Shown here: positions 54,878-63,232 of the stretch, one piece after another
Layout: every line of letters starts with the position of its first letter
Position numbering within the stretch: the first letter of the stretch is position 1
Source: CAYFZO01 sp965211995
Lineage (GTDB): Bacteria; Pseudomonadota; Gammaproteobacteria; Poriferisulfidales; Oxydemutatoraceae
Reading direction: 5' to 3'
Assembly (NCBI GenBank): GCA_965211995.1
Contig: OZ243040.1
Span: 1,426,001-1,490,000, forward strand
Length of the DNA: 64,000 nt
Notes under the pieces: generated by a model
Database searches by the model: none
Told to the model about the DNA's origin: nothing
The model's input: the letters and a program-made list of their open reading frames with translations, nothing else
Translations under genes and position numbers: made by a program

Positions 54878-55930
54878 GTGGCCGCCCTGAAAAACGACCG
54901 CCTGATCCGGGCGCTGCTGAGACAACCCGTGGATAAGACGCCGATCTGGATTATGCGCCAAGCCGGGCGTTACCTGCCCGAATACCGCGCGGTGCGCGCG
55001 CGCGCAAAAAACTTCCTGACGCTTTGCAAAACCCCGGAACTCGTGTGCGAAGTGACGCTGCAACCGCTCGCGCGCTTCGACCTCGACGCGGCGATCATCT
55101 TCTCCGACATTTTGACGATCCCGGAAGCGATGGGACTCGAACTCGAATTCCGGGAAAACCGGGGGCCCGGCTTCAACCGCCCCGTGCGCGACGACAAAGC
55201 GGTGCGCGCGCTCAAGCAGCCGGCGCCCGCGGAAGACCTCGCTTACGTAATGGACTCGATCCGGCTGGTGCGCGGCGAACTCGACGGCAAAGTGCCGTTG
55301 ATCGGCTTCGCCGGCAGCCCGTGGACACTCGCCGTTTACATGGTCGAAGGCGCGGCGAACCGAGATTTCAAAATCATCAAGGCGATGCTGCGCGAGCAGC
55401 CGCAAGTGCTCGGCGCGCTGCTGGACAAGCTCAGTGCCGCGGTCGCGGCGCATCTGAACGCGCAGATCGAGGCCGGCGCTCAATGCGTGATGATATTCGA
55501 CACTTGGGGCGGCCTCCTGCGCGACGCTGAGTACAGCACGTTTTCACTGGCGCCGACGAAGCGGGCGATCGAGCAACTGGCGCGTGAAAGCGAGAACGGC
55601 GTAATCCCGCGCATCCTGTTCACTAAAAGCGCAGGGCGATGGCTCGAAGCCATGGCCGACAGCGGCTGCGACGCGCTGGGTCTTGATCAGGCGACCGCCA
55701 TAGGGGAAGCGCGCAGGCGCGTCGGCGACCGGGTGGCGTTGCAGGGCAACCTCGATCCCGCCGTTTTATGCGAGACGCCGGAAGTCATCCGCAAACAAGC
55801 CCGCAAGGTTCTCGACGAGTTCGGCGAAGGGCCGGGACACGTGTTCAACCTCGGCCACGGCATCACGCCCGACGTGCCGCCTGAAAACGTCGCCGTCCTG
55901 ATTGAAGCCGTGCATCGCGACCGGCCTTGA
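54878..55930 (+). CDS. hemE: Uroporphyrinogen decarboxylase
   Basis: The ~350-residue enzyme decarboxylates uroporphyrinogen III to coproporphyrinogen III in heme synthesis. The active-site segments PIWIMRQAGRYLPEYR and GFAGSPWTLAVYMVEG, the catalytic DLDAAIIFSDIL region and FNLGHGITPDVPPENV are intact. No ATG is available; GTG 54878 gives the family-typical start (AALKNDRLIRALLRQP). It begins 49 bases after gltD. Its 3' end is repeated downstream. Confidence 0.93.
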   Translation: MAALKNDRLIRALLRQPVDKTPIWIMRQAGRYLPEYRAVRARAKNFLTLCKTPELVCEVTLQPLARFDLDAAIIFSDILTIPEAMGLELEFRENRGPGFNRPVRDDKAVRALKQPAPAEDLAYVMDSIRLVRGELDGKVPLIGFAGSPWTLAVYMVEGAANRDFKIIKAMLREQPQVLGALLDKLSAAVAAHLNAQIEAGAQCVMIFDTWGGLLRDAEYSTFSLAPTKRAIEQLARESENGVIPRILFTKSAGRWLEAMADSGCDALGLDQATAIGEARRRVGDRVALQGNLDPAVLCETPEVIRKQARKVLDEFGEGPGHVFNLGHGITPDVPPENVAVLIEAVHRDRP

Positions 55931-56250
55931 CCGGCGACCGCCACTGCCGCGAAAGGCCGTCACGCCCGGCGCATGACCCGCTCAACGCCGGGCCGGAACA
56001 CGTGCTCAATCTCAGCCACGGCATCACGCCCGACGTGCCGCCTGAAAACGTCGCCGTCCTGATTGAAGCCGTGCATCGCGACCGGCCTTGACCGGCGACC
56101 GCCACTGCCGCGAAAGGCCGTCACGCCCGGCGCATGACCCGCTCGACGCCGGGCCGGAACACGTGCTCAATCTCAGCCACGGCATCACGCCCGACGTGCC
56201 GCCTGAAAACATCGCAGTCCTGATCGAAACCGTGCACCGCGGGCATTGAT
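55829..56250 (+). repeat. 161-bp unit, 2.6 copies, from the hemE 3' end
   Basis: GGGCCGG starts units at 55829, 55990 and 56151. Each holds the last ~100 bases of hemE with its stop and about 60 bases of spacer; the third lacks the spacer and ends VHRGH-stop instead of VHRDRP-stop. The copies lie after the hemE stop and are not in frame from any good start. The 337 bases to wrbA contain nothing else. Confidence 0.93.
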
Positions 56251-56267
56251 TTGCAACTGCCATTTTT

Positions 56268-56882
56268 CTACGCGGCTGCAAGCCTGTCCGCAATTTCGGC
56301 GACGCGGCGGCCGAGTGCGCGGCACAACGTGGTCTCTGCGTCGGTCAGCGGCAGGGTCGCGTCCATGCCGGCAACGTGGCTCGCGCCATACGGCGTGCCG
56401 CCGCTTGTGGTCGCCGTGAGTTGCGGTTCGCTGTAGGGCAGGCCGCAGATGAGCATGCCGTGGTGCAGCAGCGGCAGCAGCATCGTCAGCAAAGTAGTTT
56501 CCTGCCCGCCGTGCAGGGTCGCGGTCGAGGTGAACACGCCCGCGGGCTTGCCCGTGAGCGCGCCGCTCATCCACAGTCCGCCGGTTTGATCCAGAAAGTG
56601 CTTGAGCGGCGCGGCCATGTTGCCGAAGCGGGTCGGGCTGCCGAGCACCAGTCCCGCACATTGCTCGAGGTCGGCGAGCACCGCCCGGGGCGTGCCGCCG
56701 GGCGCGCTTTGGGGCGCACCGTCGCCGGACGTTTCCGCAGCGCCGCCGGTCACCGGCGCGACCGTGCGCAACCTCGCCGCGGCGCCGGCGACGCTTTCGA
56801 CGCCGCGGGCAACCGCGCGCGCCATCCGCCCGGTTGCGCCGTAGCGTGTGTAGTAAAGAATGAGTATGAACGGCGAAGTCAT
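56268..56882 (-). CDS. wrbA: WrbA-type NAD(P)H:quinone oxidoreductase
   Basis: The ~204-residue flavodoxin-fold protein has the FMN phosphate loop YYTRYGATGRMA, GSPTRFGNMAAPLKHFLDQTGGLW and the FTSTATLHGGQETTLLTM segment characteristic of WrbA. It performs two-electron quinone reduction. ATG 56882 precedes FILILYYTRYG; the ATG eight codons upstream runs into the fmdB promoter region. It is convergent with hemE and divergent from fmdB. Confidence 0.95.
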   Translation of the reverse strand: MTSPFILILYYTRYGATGRMARAVARGVESVAGAAARLRTVAPVTGGAAETSGDGAPQSAPGGTPRAVLADLEQCAGLVLGSPTRFGNMAAPLKHFLDQTGGLWMSGALTGKPAGVFTSTATLHGGQETTLLTMLLPLLHHGMLICGLPYSEPQLTATTSGGTPYGASHVAGMDATLPLTDAETTLCRALGRRVAEIADRLAAA

Positions 56883-56909
56883 CGGCGGCGCATCGGCTCG
56901 GCGCATTCG

Positions 56910-56915
56910 TATAAT
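56910..56915 (+). promoter_or_regulatory. -10 box close to the fmdB-like start
   Basis: A consensus TATAAT ends only 11 bases before the fmdB-like ATG. If used, the transcript would have almost no leader. No -35 consensus is seen. Confidence 0.4.
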
Positions 56916-56926
56916 ACAATACGCAA

Positions 56927-57295
56927 ATGCCTATCTATGAATACAAATGTTCCGCCTGCGGACGACGGCACGAAATTCTGCAAAAAATCAGCGCACCGCC
57001 GCTGCACGATTGCCCCGACTGCGGCAAACCCGAACTGGTGAAACTAGTGTCGGCGGCAGGGTTTCGCCTGGCCGGCAGCGGCTGGTACGAAACCGATTTC
57101 AAGACCGGCAACAAACGCAATCTCGCCGGCGCGGATACAAAGGACGCAAAGGACAAGCAAGGCGGCAAAAAAGAGGGGCAAGCCAAACAGGGCCAAACCC
57201 AACAAGCCGCCGGCGCCGGCAAGTCCGCCGCCCCGGCCTCCGGCACAGGCTCAAGTTCGAGCAAAAACCCGGGCCACGGCGGCGGCGGGAACTGA
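56927..57295 (+). CDS. FmdB-family zinc-ribbon protein
   Basis: The 122-residue protein starts with the FmdB zinc ribbon (YEYKCSACGRRHE then CPDCGKPELVKLVSAAGF with two CxxC pairs). The rest is a low-complexity Lys/Gln/Gly/Ser tail. Genes of this type commonly precede aspS in gammaproteobacteria; their role is unclear. The stop is two bases before the ATG that starts the first (chimeric) copy of the aspS beginning. Confidence 0.88.
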   Translation: MPIYEYKCSACGRRHEILQKISAPPLHDCPDCGKPELVKLVSAAGFRLAGSGWYETDFKTGNKRNLAGADTKDAKDKQGGKKEGQAKQGQTQQAAGAGKSAAPASGTGSSSSKNPGHGGGGN

Positions 57296-57576
57296 AAATG
57301 TCCGGTGCAACGACCGCGCAAACCCTGCGCACGCATTACTGCGGAGACGCCGGCGAGAAACTGCCGGGGCAGACCGTAACGGGGTGCGGCCGGGTCAACC
57401 GCCGCCGCGACCGTGCAAGCAAAAACCCGGACCACGGCGCCGGCGGGAACTGAAAATGTCCGGTGCAACGACCGCGCAAACCATGCGCACGCATTACTGC
57501 GGAGACGTCGGCGAGAAACTGCTGGGGCAGACTGTAACGGTGTGCGGCTGGGTCAACCGCCGCCGCGACCACGGCG
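57261..57576 (+). repeat. 158-bp tandem duplication across the fmdB / aspS junction
   Basis: 57261-57418 and 57419-57576 each hold the last ~12 codons of the fmdB-like gene and the first ~40 codons of aspS, joined by TGAAAATG. They differ at several positions. Confidence 0.93.
57298..57453 (+). pseudogene. Chimeric mini-ORF: AspS N-terminus fused in frame to FmdB C-terminus
   Basis: A 51-codon complete frame: MSGATTAQTLRTHYCGD through VNRRRDR, then SKNPDHGAGGN and stop, the FmdB-like ending. Start and stop spacing copy the genuine junction. It results from the 158-bp duplication. Confidence 0.7.
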
Positions 57577-59255
57577 GCGTCATCTTCATTGACCTGCGCG
57601 ACCGCGAAGGGCTGGTGCAGGTCGTCGCCGACCCGACCGAGCCCGAAGTGTTTGCGACCGCCGACGGGGTGCGCAATGAATTCGTGCTGCGCGTCGAAGG
57701 CAAGGTCAGGCACCGTCCCGAAGACACCGAAAACCCCGAACTGAAGACCGGCGCGGTCGAGATCATCGCGGCGGCGGTCGAGATCCTCAACTCCGCCGAG
57801 ACCCCGCCGCTGCAACTCGACGACGAGGACGTCGGCGACGAGACGCGCCTGCGCCACCGCTACATTGATCTGCGCCGCCCGGCGATGCAACGCAACCTGA
57901 GGACGCGCGCGCGGGTGGTGCGCGAATTGCGCGAGTTTCTCGACGACCGCGGCTTCATTGACATAGAAACGCCGATGCTGACCCGGGCGACGCCCGAAGG
58001 CGCACGTGACTACCTGGTGCCGAGCCGCACCCACGACGGCGCTTTTTTCGCGCTGCCGCAATCGCCGCAACTGTTCAAGCAAATGCTGATGATCAGCGGT
58101 TTCGACCGCTACTATCAGATCGTGCGCTGTTTCCGCGACGAAGACCTGCGCGCCGACCGTCAGCCCGAGTTCACCCAACTCGATATCGAGACCACTTTCA
58201 TGGACGAGAACGCGATCACGTCGCTGATCGAGGAGATGATCCGCGGCGTGTTCAAGCGCGTCATCGCGACCGACCTGCCCGACCCGTTCCCGCGGATGTC
58301 CTACGACGAGGCGACGGCGCGCTACGGCACCGACCGCCCCGACCTGCGCGTCCCGCTTGAGTTCACGCCGGTCGGGGAAATTATGCGCGGCATTGAATTC
58401 AAGGTGTTCGCAGGCCCGGCCGACGACCCCGACGGCCGCGTCGTCGCATTGCGCGTGCCCGGCGCCGGCGAGATGACGCGCAAGCAGATAGACGACTACA
58501 CCGACTACGTCGGCGGCTTCGGCGCGCGCGGACTCGCCTACATAAAATGCACCGACGTCGCGCGCGCGCGCGACGGGCTGCAATCGCCGATCCTCAAGTT
58601 CATGCCCGACGACGCCGTCGCGGGCCTGCTCGAGCGCACCGGCGCCGGCGACGGCGACATCATCTTTTTCGGCGCCGGCAAACGCGCGATCGTGAACGAA
58701 TCCATCGGCGCGCTGCGCGTGCGCCTCGGGCACGACCTCGGGCTGATCGACGCCGATGCCTGGCGGCCGCTGTGGATCGTGGACTTCCCGATGTTTGAAT
58801 TCGACGCGCAAGCCAAACGCTGGACCGCGCTGCACCACCCGTTCACCGCGCCGGTCAACCCCGCAGACCTGCCCGCGCGGCCCGCAGCGTGCCGTGCGCG
58901 CGCCTACGACCTCGTGATCAACGGCAGCGAACTCGGCGGCGGCTCACTGCGCATCAACAGCGAGGCGGTGCAGCGCGCGGTGTTCGACGTGATCGGCCTC
59001 GACCGCAGCGAGCACGAAGAGAAGTTCGGCTTTCTTCTGCGCGCGCTCAAATACGGCTGCCCACCGCACGGCGGGATTGCGTTCGGGCTCGACCGCCTCG
59101 TCATGCTGCTGACCGGCAGCACTTCCATACGCGACGTGATCGCTTTTCCGAAAACGCAGACCGCGCACTGCCTGCTGACCGACGCGCCGGCGCCGGCGTC
59201 CGCGCGGCAATTGAAAGAACTGGGCATCCGCCTTGCCAAGCCCGCCGCCAAATGA
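57456..59255 (+). CDS. aspS: Aspartyl-tRNA synthetase
   Basis: The 599-residue class II synthetase has an OB-fold anticodon domain at the N-terminus (GQTVTVCGWVNRRRDHGGVIF), the motif-2 stretch CFRDEDLRADRQPEFTQ, the bacterial GAD insertion (about 280-420) and motif 3 GGIAFGLDRLVMLL. Length is normal. ATG 57456 is preceded by the fmdB stop; ATG 57483 is a possible alternative. nudB overlaps its end. Confidence 0.97.
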   Translation: MSGATTAQTMRTHYCGDVGEKLLGQTVTVCGWVNRRRDHGGVIFIDLRDREGLVQVVADPTEPEVFATADGVRNEFVLRVEGKVRHRPEDTENPELKTGAVEIIAAAVEILNSAETPPLQLDDEDVGDETRLRHRYIDLRRPAMQRNLRTRARVVRELREFLDDRGFIDIETPMLTRATPEGARDYLVPSRTHDGAFFALPQSPQLFKQMLMISGFDRYYQIVRCFRDEDLRADRQPEFTQLDIETTFMDENAITSLIEEMIRGVFKRVIATDLPDPFPRMSYDEATARYGTDRPDLRVPLEFTPVGEIMRGIEFKVFAGPADDPDGRVVALRVPGAGEMTRKQIDDYTDYVGGFGARGLAYIKCTDVARARDGLQSPILKFMPDDAVAGLLERTGAGDGDIIFFGAGKRAIVNESIGALRVRLGHDLGLIDADAWRPLWIVDFPMFEFDAQAKRWTALHHPFTAPVNPADLPARPAACRARAYDLVINGSELGGGSLRINSEAVQRAVFDVIGLDRSEHEEKFGFLLRALKYGCPPHGGIAFGLDRLVMLLTGSTSIRDVIAFPKTQTAHCLLTDAPAPASARQLKELGIRLAKPAAK

Positions 59256-59685
59256 CGCCGCCTACAAGCGTCCCGAGTCGGTGCTGGTCGTCGTCTATAC
59301 CCGCGGCGGACTGGTGCTGACGTTGCGGCGCCGGCAGCCGCGCCATTTCTGGCAGTCGGTCGCGGGCAGCCTCGAATGGGGAGAGAGCGTGGAGCGGGCG
59401 GCGGTGCGCGAACTGCGCGAAGAGACCGGCTTTGAAGCGCCCGCGATTGATTGCAATACAATAAACCGCTTCGTGATCTACCCGATGTGGCGCCACCGCT
59501 ACGCGCCGGGCGTGATCGAGAACACCGAGCACGTATTCAGGCTTGAACTTGACGCCGCGTGCGCAGTCACGCTCGACGCGGCGGAACATCAGGAATACCG
59601 CTGGCTCCCGCGCGGCGAAGCGTCGGCGCTGGTAAGTTCGCACACCAACGTCGCCGCGATCGAGCGCTGGGTGCCCGAACACTGA
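59233..59685 (+). CDS. nudB: NudB, dihydroneopterin triphosphate diphosphatase
   Basis: The ~150-residue NUDIX protein has the box GSLEWGESVERAAVRELREETGF and the family start RPESVLVVVYT. NudB acts in folate synthesis. No ATG is in frame; TTG 59233, overlapping the aspS end by 23 bases, is the likely start, with GTG 59281 too far in. Location between aspS and yebC is usual. Confidence 0.9.
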   Translation: MPSPPPNDAAYKRPESVLVVVYTRGGLVLTLRRRQPRHFWQSVAGSLEWGESVERAAVRELREETGFEAPAIDCNTINRFVIYPMWRHRYAPGVIENTEHVFRLELDAACAVTLDAAEHQEYRWLPRGEASALVSSHTNVAAIERWVPEH

Positions 59686-59714
59686 CCCGAAGTTGGCGGC
59701 GGCCGGAGGAAAGC

Positions 59715-60449
<735 letters not shown>

Positions 60450-60469
60450 CGGCGGCCCGGAGCGCAAAC

Positions 60470-60700
60470 GTGCAACGCATCATCGGCATAGACCCCGGCC
60501 TCGTCGCCACCGGCTACGCGGTGATCGAAAGCGACGGACTGCCGCCCGATGAATTCGAGATCACGCTGCCGGCCGACCCGCAGATAGAACTCACCGGCGC
60601 CGGCAAGTTGCTGCGGCTGCTCGACGCGCTCGCAGACCTCGACGACGTGCAAAATGTTTACTGCAACGCGAGCCTCGCGGCGGAAGCGGCGCGGGCGTAA
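60470..60700 (+). pseudogene. Chimeric mini-ORF: RuvC N-terminus fused in frame to YebC C-terminus
   Basis: A 76-codon complete frame starting at GTG 60470 with GGAG upstream: MQRIIGIDPGLVATGYAVIE, then LPPDEFEITLPADPQIELTG, and the YebC ending SLAAEAARA. Its own indel (six bases) and substitutions have not broken the frame. Likely translatable; no known function. Confidence 0.72.
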
Positions 60701-60720
60701 CGGCGGCCCGGAGCGCAAAC

Positions 60721-61218
60721 GTGCAACGCATCATCGGCATAGACCCCGGCCTCGTCGCCACCGGCTACGCGGTGATCGAAAGCGACGGGCACGCCGCGCG
60801 CCTGCTCGCGAGCGGCGTCATCGCGATGCGCGGCGGCGACTTGCCCGTGCGCCTCGGCGCGATCTTCGACGGCCTCGGCAAAGTCATCCGCGAACACCGC
60901 CCCGAAGCGACCGCGGTCGAAGCCGTGTTCGTGCACAAAAACCCGGCGGCGGCGCTCAAACTCGGGCAGGCGCGCGGCGCCGCCATCTGCGCCGCGGTCG
61001 TCAACGACGTGCCGGTGCACGAATACGATGCGCGGGTGGTCAAGAAAGCCGTCGTCGGCAAGGGCAACGCCGACAAGGCGCAGGTGCAGTTCATGGTCGC
61101 GCGCCTGCTGCAAGTCGCGCAACGCTATAAGGACGACGAGGCCGACGCGATGGCGATCGCACTGTGTCACGCGTTCTCGCACGGCGCACGCACGCGGCTC
61201 GCGGTGGCGGTGCAATGA
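60721..61218 (+). CDS. ruvC: Holliday-junction resolvase RuvC
   Basis: The 165-residue RNase H-fold endonuclease has catalytic acids in IIGIDPGLVATGY (Asp near 7), AVEAVFVHKNPAAA (Glu) and YKDDEADAMAIALCHA (Asp pair). It cleaves junctions delivered by RuvAB. GTG 60721 has GGAG seven bases upstream. Its TGA overlaps the ruvA start as ATGA. Confidence 0.96.
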   Translation: MQRIIGIDPGLVATGYAVIESDGHAARLLASGVIAMRGGDLPVRLGAIFDGLGKVIREHRPEATAVEAVFVHKNPAAALKLGQARGAAICAAVVNDVPVHEYDARVVKKAVVGKGNADKAQVQFMVARLLQVAQRYKDDEADAMAIALCHAFSHGARTRLAVAVQ

Positions 61219-61820
61219 TTTCGCGGCTGACCGGCGAGATTATCCTCAAGCGGCCGCCGCAGTTGATCGTGGATGTCAACGGCGTCGGCTACGAGATGCA
61301 GGCGCCGATGTCCACCTTCTACAACCTGCCAGAGGCCGGCGAGCGCACGACCTTGCTGACGCACCTGCTGGTGCGCGAGGACGCGCACACGCTCTACGCG
61401 TTCCTGTCGGAATACGACCGCAGCCTGTTCCGCGCGCTGCTCAGGATCAGCGGCATCGGCGCTAAGATCGCGCTCGCGATTCTGTCGGGGATGGAGGCCG
61501 CCGCGTTCAAGGATTGCGTTCTCGACGGCGACGTCGAGGCGCTGGTGCGCGTCCCCGGCGTCGGGCGGAAAACCGCCGAGCGTCTGGTGCTGGAAATGAA
61601 GACGCGCTTCGACGACGACTACTGGATGCAACTCGGCGACGGCACGGACGCCGGCAAAGCCACAGCCGCCGGCGCCGACCACGGCGGCGCGGCGGTGCAG
61701 GCTTTGGTCACGCTCGGCTACAAGGCGAGCGAAGCGCGACGCATGGTCAAGCGGGCGAGCACGCCCGATGCCTCGGTCGAGGAAATCATCAAGCGCGCGC
61801 TGAAGTCGAGCCTTGCTTAA
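61215..61820 (+). CDS. ruvA: Holliday-junction DNA-binding protein RuvA
   Basis: The 201-residue protein has an OB-fold N-terminus (MISRLTGEIILKRPPQLIVDVNGVGYE), helix-hairpin-helix motifs (LRISGIGAKIALAIL and RVPGVGRKTAERLV) and the RuvB-contacting C-domain (QALVTLGYKASEARRMV). ATG overlaps the ruvC stop. ruvB follows after a 93-base gap. Confidence 0.96.
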   Translation: MISRLTGEIILKRPPQLIVDVNGVGYEMQAPMSTFYNLPEAGERTTLLTHLLVREDAHTLYAFLSEYDRSLFRALLRISGIGAKIALAILSGMEAAAFKDCVLDGDVEALVRVPGVGRKTAERLVLEMKTRFDDDYWMQLGDGTDAGKATAAGADHGGAAVQALVTLGYKASEARRMVKRASTPDASVEEIIKRALKSSLA

Positions 61821-61913
61821 TGCAACCCGTCATCAAAGATCACGGCGGCAATCCGCGGATGACGCAAACAGACACGCTTACAATAGCCCCGCCGGTCCGG
61901 AGAGAGCCGCTTG

Positions 61914-62963
61914 ATGCCTGACTCAAACCCATTGCTCAACGCGCAGCGCGAAAGCGGCGAGGGCCGCTTCGACGACCGCATCCGCCCCGCCCGGCTCGAC
62001 GAATACATCGGCCAGGCGGTCGTGCGCGAGCAGATGCAGGTGTTCATCGAGGCCGCACGCAGACGCGGCGACTCGCTCGACCACGTGCTGATCTTCGGCC
62101 CGCCGGGTCTCGGCAAGACCACGCTCGCCCACGTCGTCGCCAACGAGATGCAAGCCAATCTGCGCCAGACTTCGGGGCCGGTGCTCGAAAAAGCCGGCGA
62201 CCTTGCGGCGATGCTGACCAACCTCGAACCGCACGACGTATTGTTCGTGGACGAGATCCACCGCCTCAACCCGGTGGTCGAGGAGATTCTGTATCCCGCG
62301 ATGGAGGACTTTCAACTCGACATCATGATCGGCGAAGGCCCGGCGGCGCGCTCGATCAAACTCGACCTGCCGCCGTTCACGCTGGTCGGTGCGACCACGC
62401 GCGCGGGACTTCTGACCTCGCCTTTGCGCGACCGCTTCGGCATCGTCCAGCGGCTCGAGTTCTATTCGGTCGAGGAGTTGCAGCGCATCGTCGAGCGCAG
62501 CGCAAGGATCCTCAAGGTTGACACCGATGACGACGGCGCCGCCGAAATCGCGCAGCGCTCACGCGGCACGCCGCGCATCGCCAACCGCCTGTTGCGCAGA
62601 GTCCGCGACTACGCCGAGGTCAAGTTCAAAGGCGAGATCACCGTCGAGGTCGCGACGCAGGCGTTGGCGATGCTCAAGGTGGATGCGAGCGGCTTCGACA
62701 CGATGGACCGGCACCTGCTGCTGACGCTGATCGAGCGCTTCGGCGGCGGGCCGGTCGGCATAGACAGCCTCGCGGCGGCGATCGGCGAGGAGCGCGGCAC
62801 GATCGAGGACGTGATCGAGCCGTTTTTGATCCAAAGCGGTTTTTTGGCGCGCACTGCACGCGGCAGGCAAGCGACCGCCGCCGCGTGGCGACATTTCGGC
62901 CTTGAGCCGCCGCCGGGAAACGTATCCGGCGCGGCGCCCAATCCGCCGCCTGATCTATTTTAG
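61914..62963 (+). CDS. ruvB: Holliday-junction branch-migration ATPase RuvB
   Basis: The 349-residue AAA+ motor has Walker A GPPGLGKTTLAHV, Walker B LFVDEIHRLN, sensor GATTRAGLLTSPLRDRFG and a winged-helix C-domain (RFGGGPVGIDSLAAAIGEE). It drives branch migration with RuvA. ATG 61914 has GGAGAG upstream; a TTG directly before it is possible. Confidence 0.97.
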   Translation: MPDSNPLLNAQRESGEGRFDDRIRPARLDEYIGQAVVREQMQVFIEAARRRGDSLDHVLIFGPPGLGKTTLAHVVANEMQANLRQTSGPVLEKAGDLAAMLTNLEPHDVLFVDEIHRLNPVVEEILYPAMEDFQLDIMIGEGPAARSIKLDLPPFTLVGATTRAGLLTSPLRDRFGIVQRLEFYSVEELQRIVERSARILKVDTDDDGAAEIAQRSRGTPRIANRLLRRVRDYAEVKFKGEITVEVATQALAMLKVDASGFDTMDRHLLLTLIERFGGGPVGIDSLAAAIGEERGTIEDVIEPFLIQSGFLARTARGRQATAAAWRHFGLEPPPGNVSGAAPNPPPDLF

Positions 62964-63232
62964 ATTCAAGGGCGGTTTCCCGTCCGAAGCACGACAAAAA
63001 GGCCGGCGCTTCGAGGCAGCGTCCGAGGCTCACACAAAACCGCCTCAGTCCGCAAAGACTCGTGTCATCCATGGGGCCCAGATCACCCCCTGAATTACCT
63101 TGAACCTTATTCATTGAGACCGCCGCGAAAGGACGTTATCCCCGCGCTCAGGCTTGCACGAAAGACCCGCCCCCGTGAAAGCGGGGGCGGACTTGCGCGA
63201 AAACAGGCTTTGCGCCCGCCTCAAAGGCGATT
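62964..63232. other. Convergent intergenic region after ruvB
   Basis: No gene seen in 269 bases. A 9-bp hairpin (63167-63175 with 63182-63190, six-base loop) lies about 45 bases beyond the stop of the coiled-coil gene and may terminate it, though its T-tract is weak. Confidence 0.5.

Noticed and set aside
57336..58838. A 500-codon minus-strand frame
   Set aside because: Antisense of aspS, which is intact with all class II motifs.
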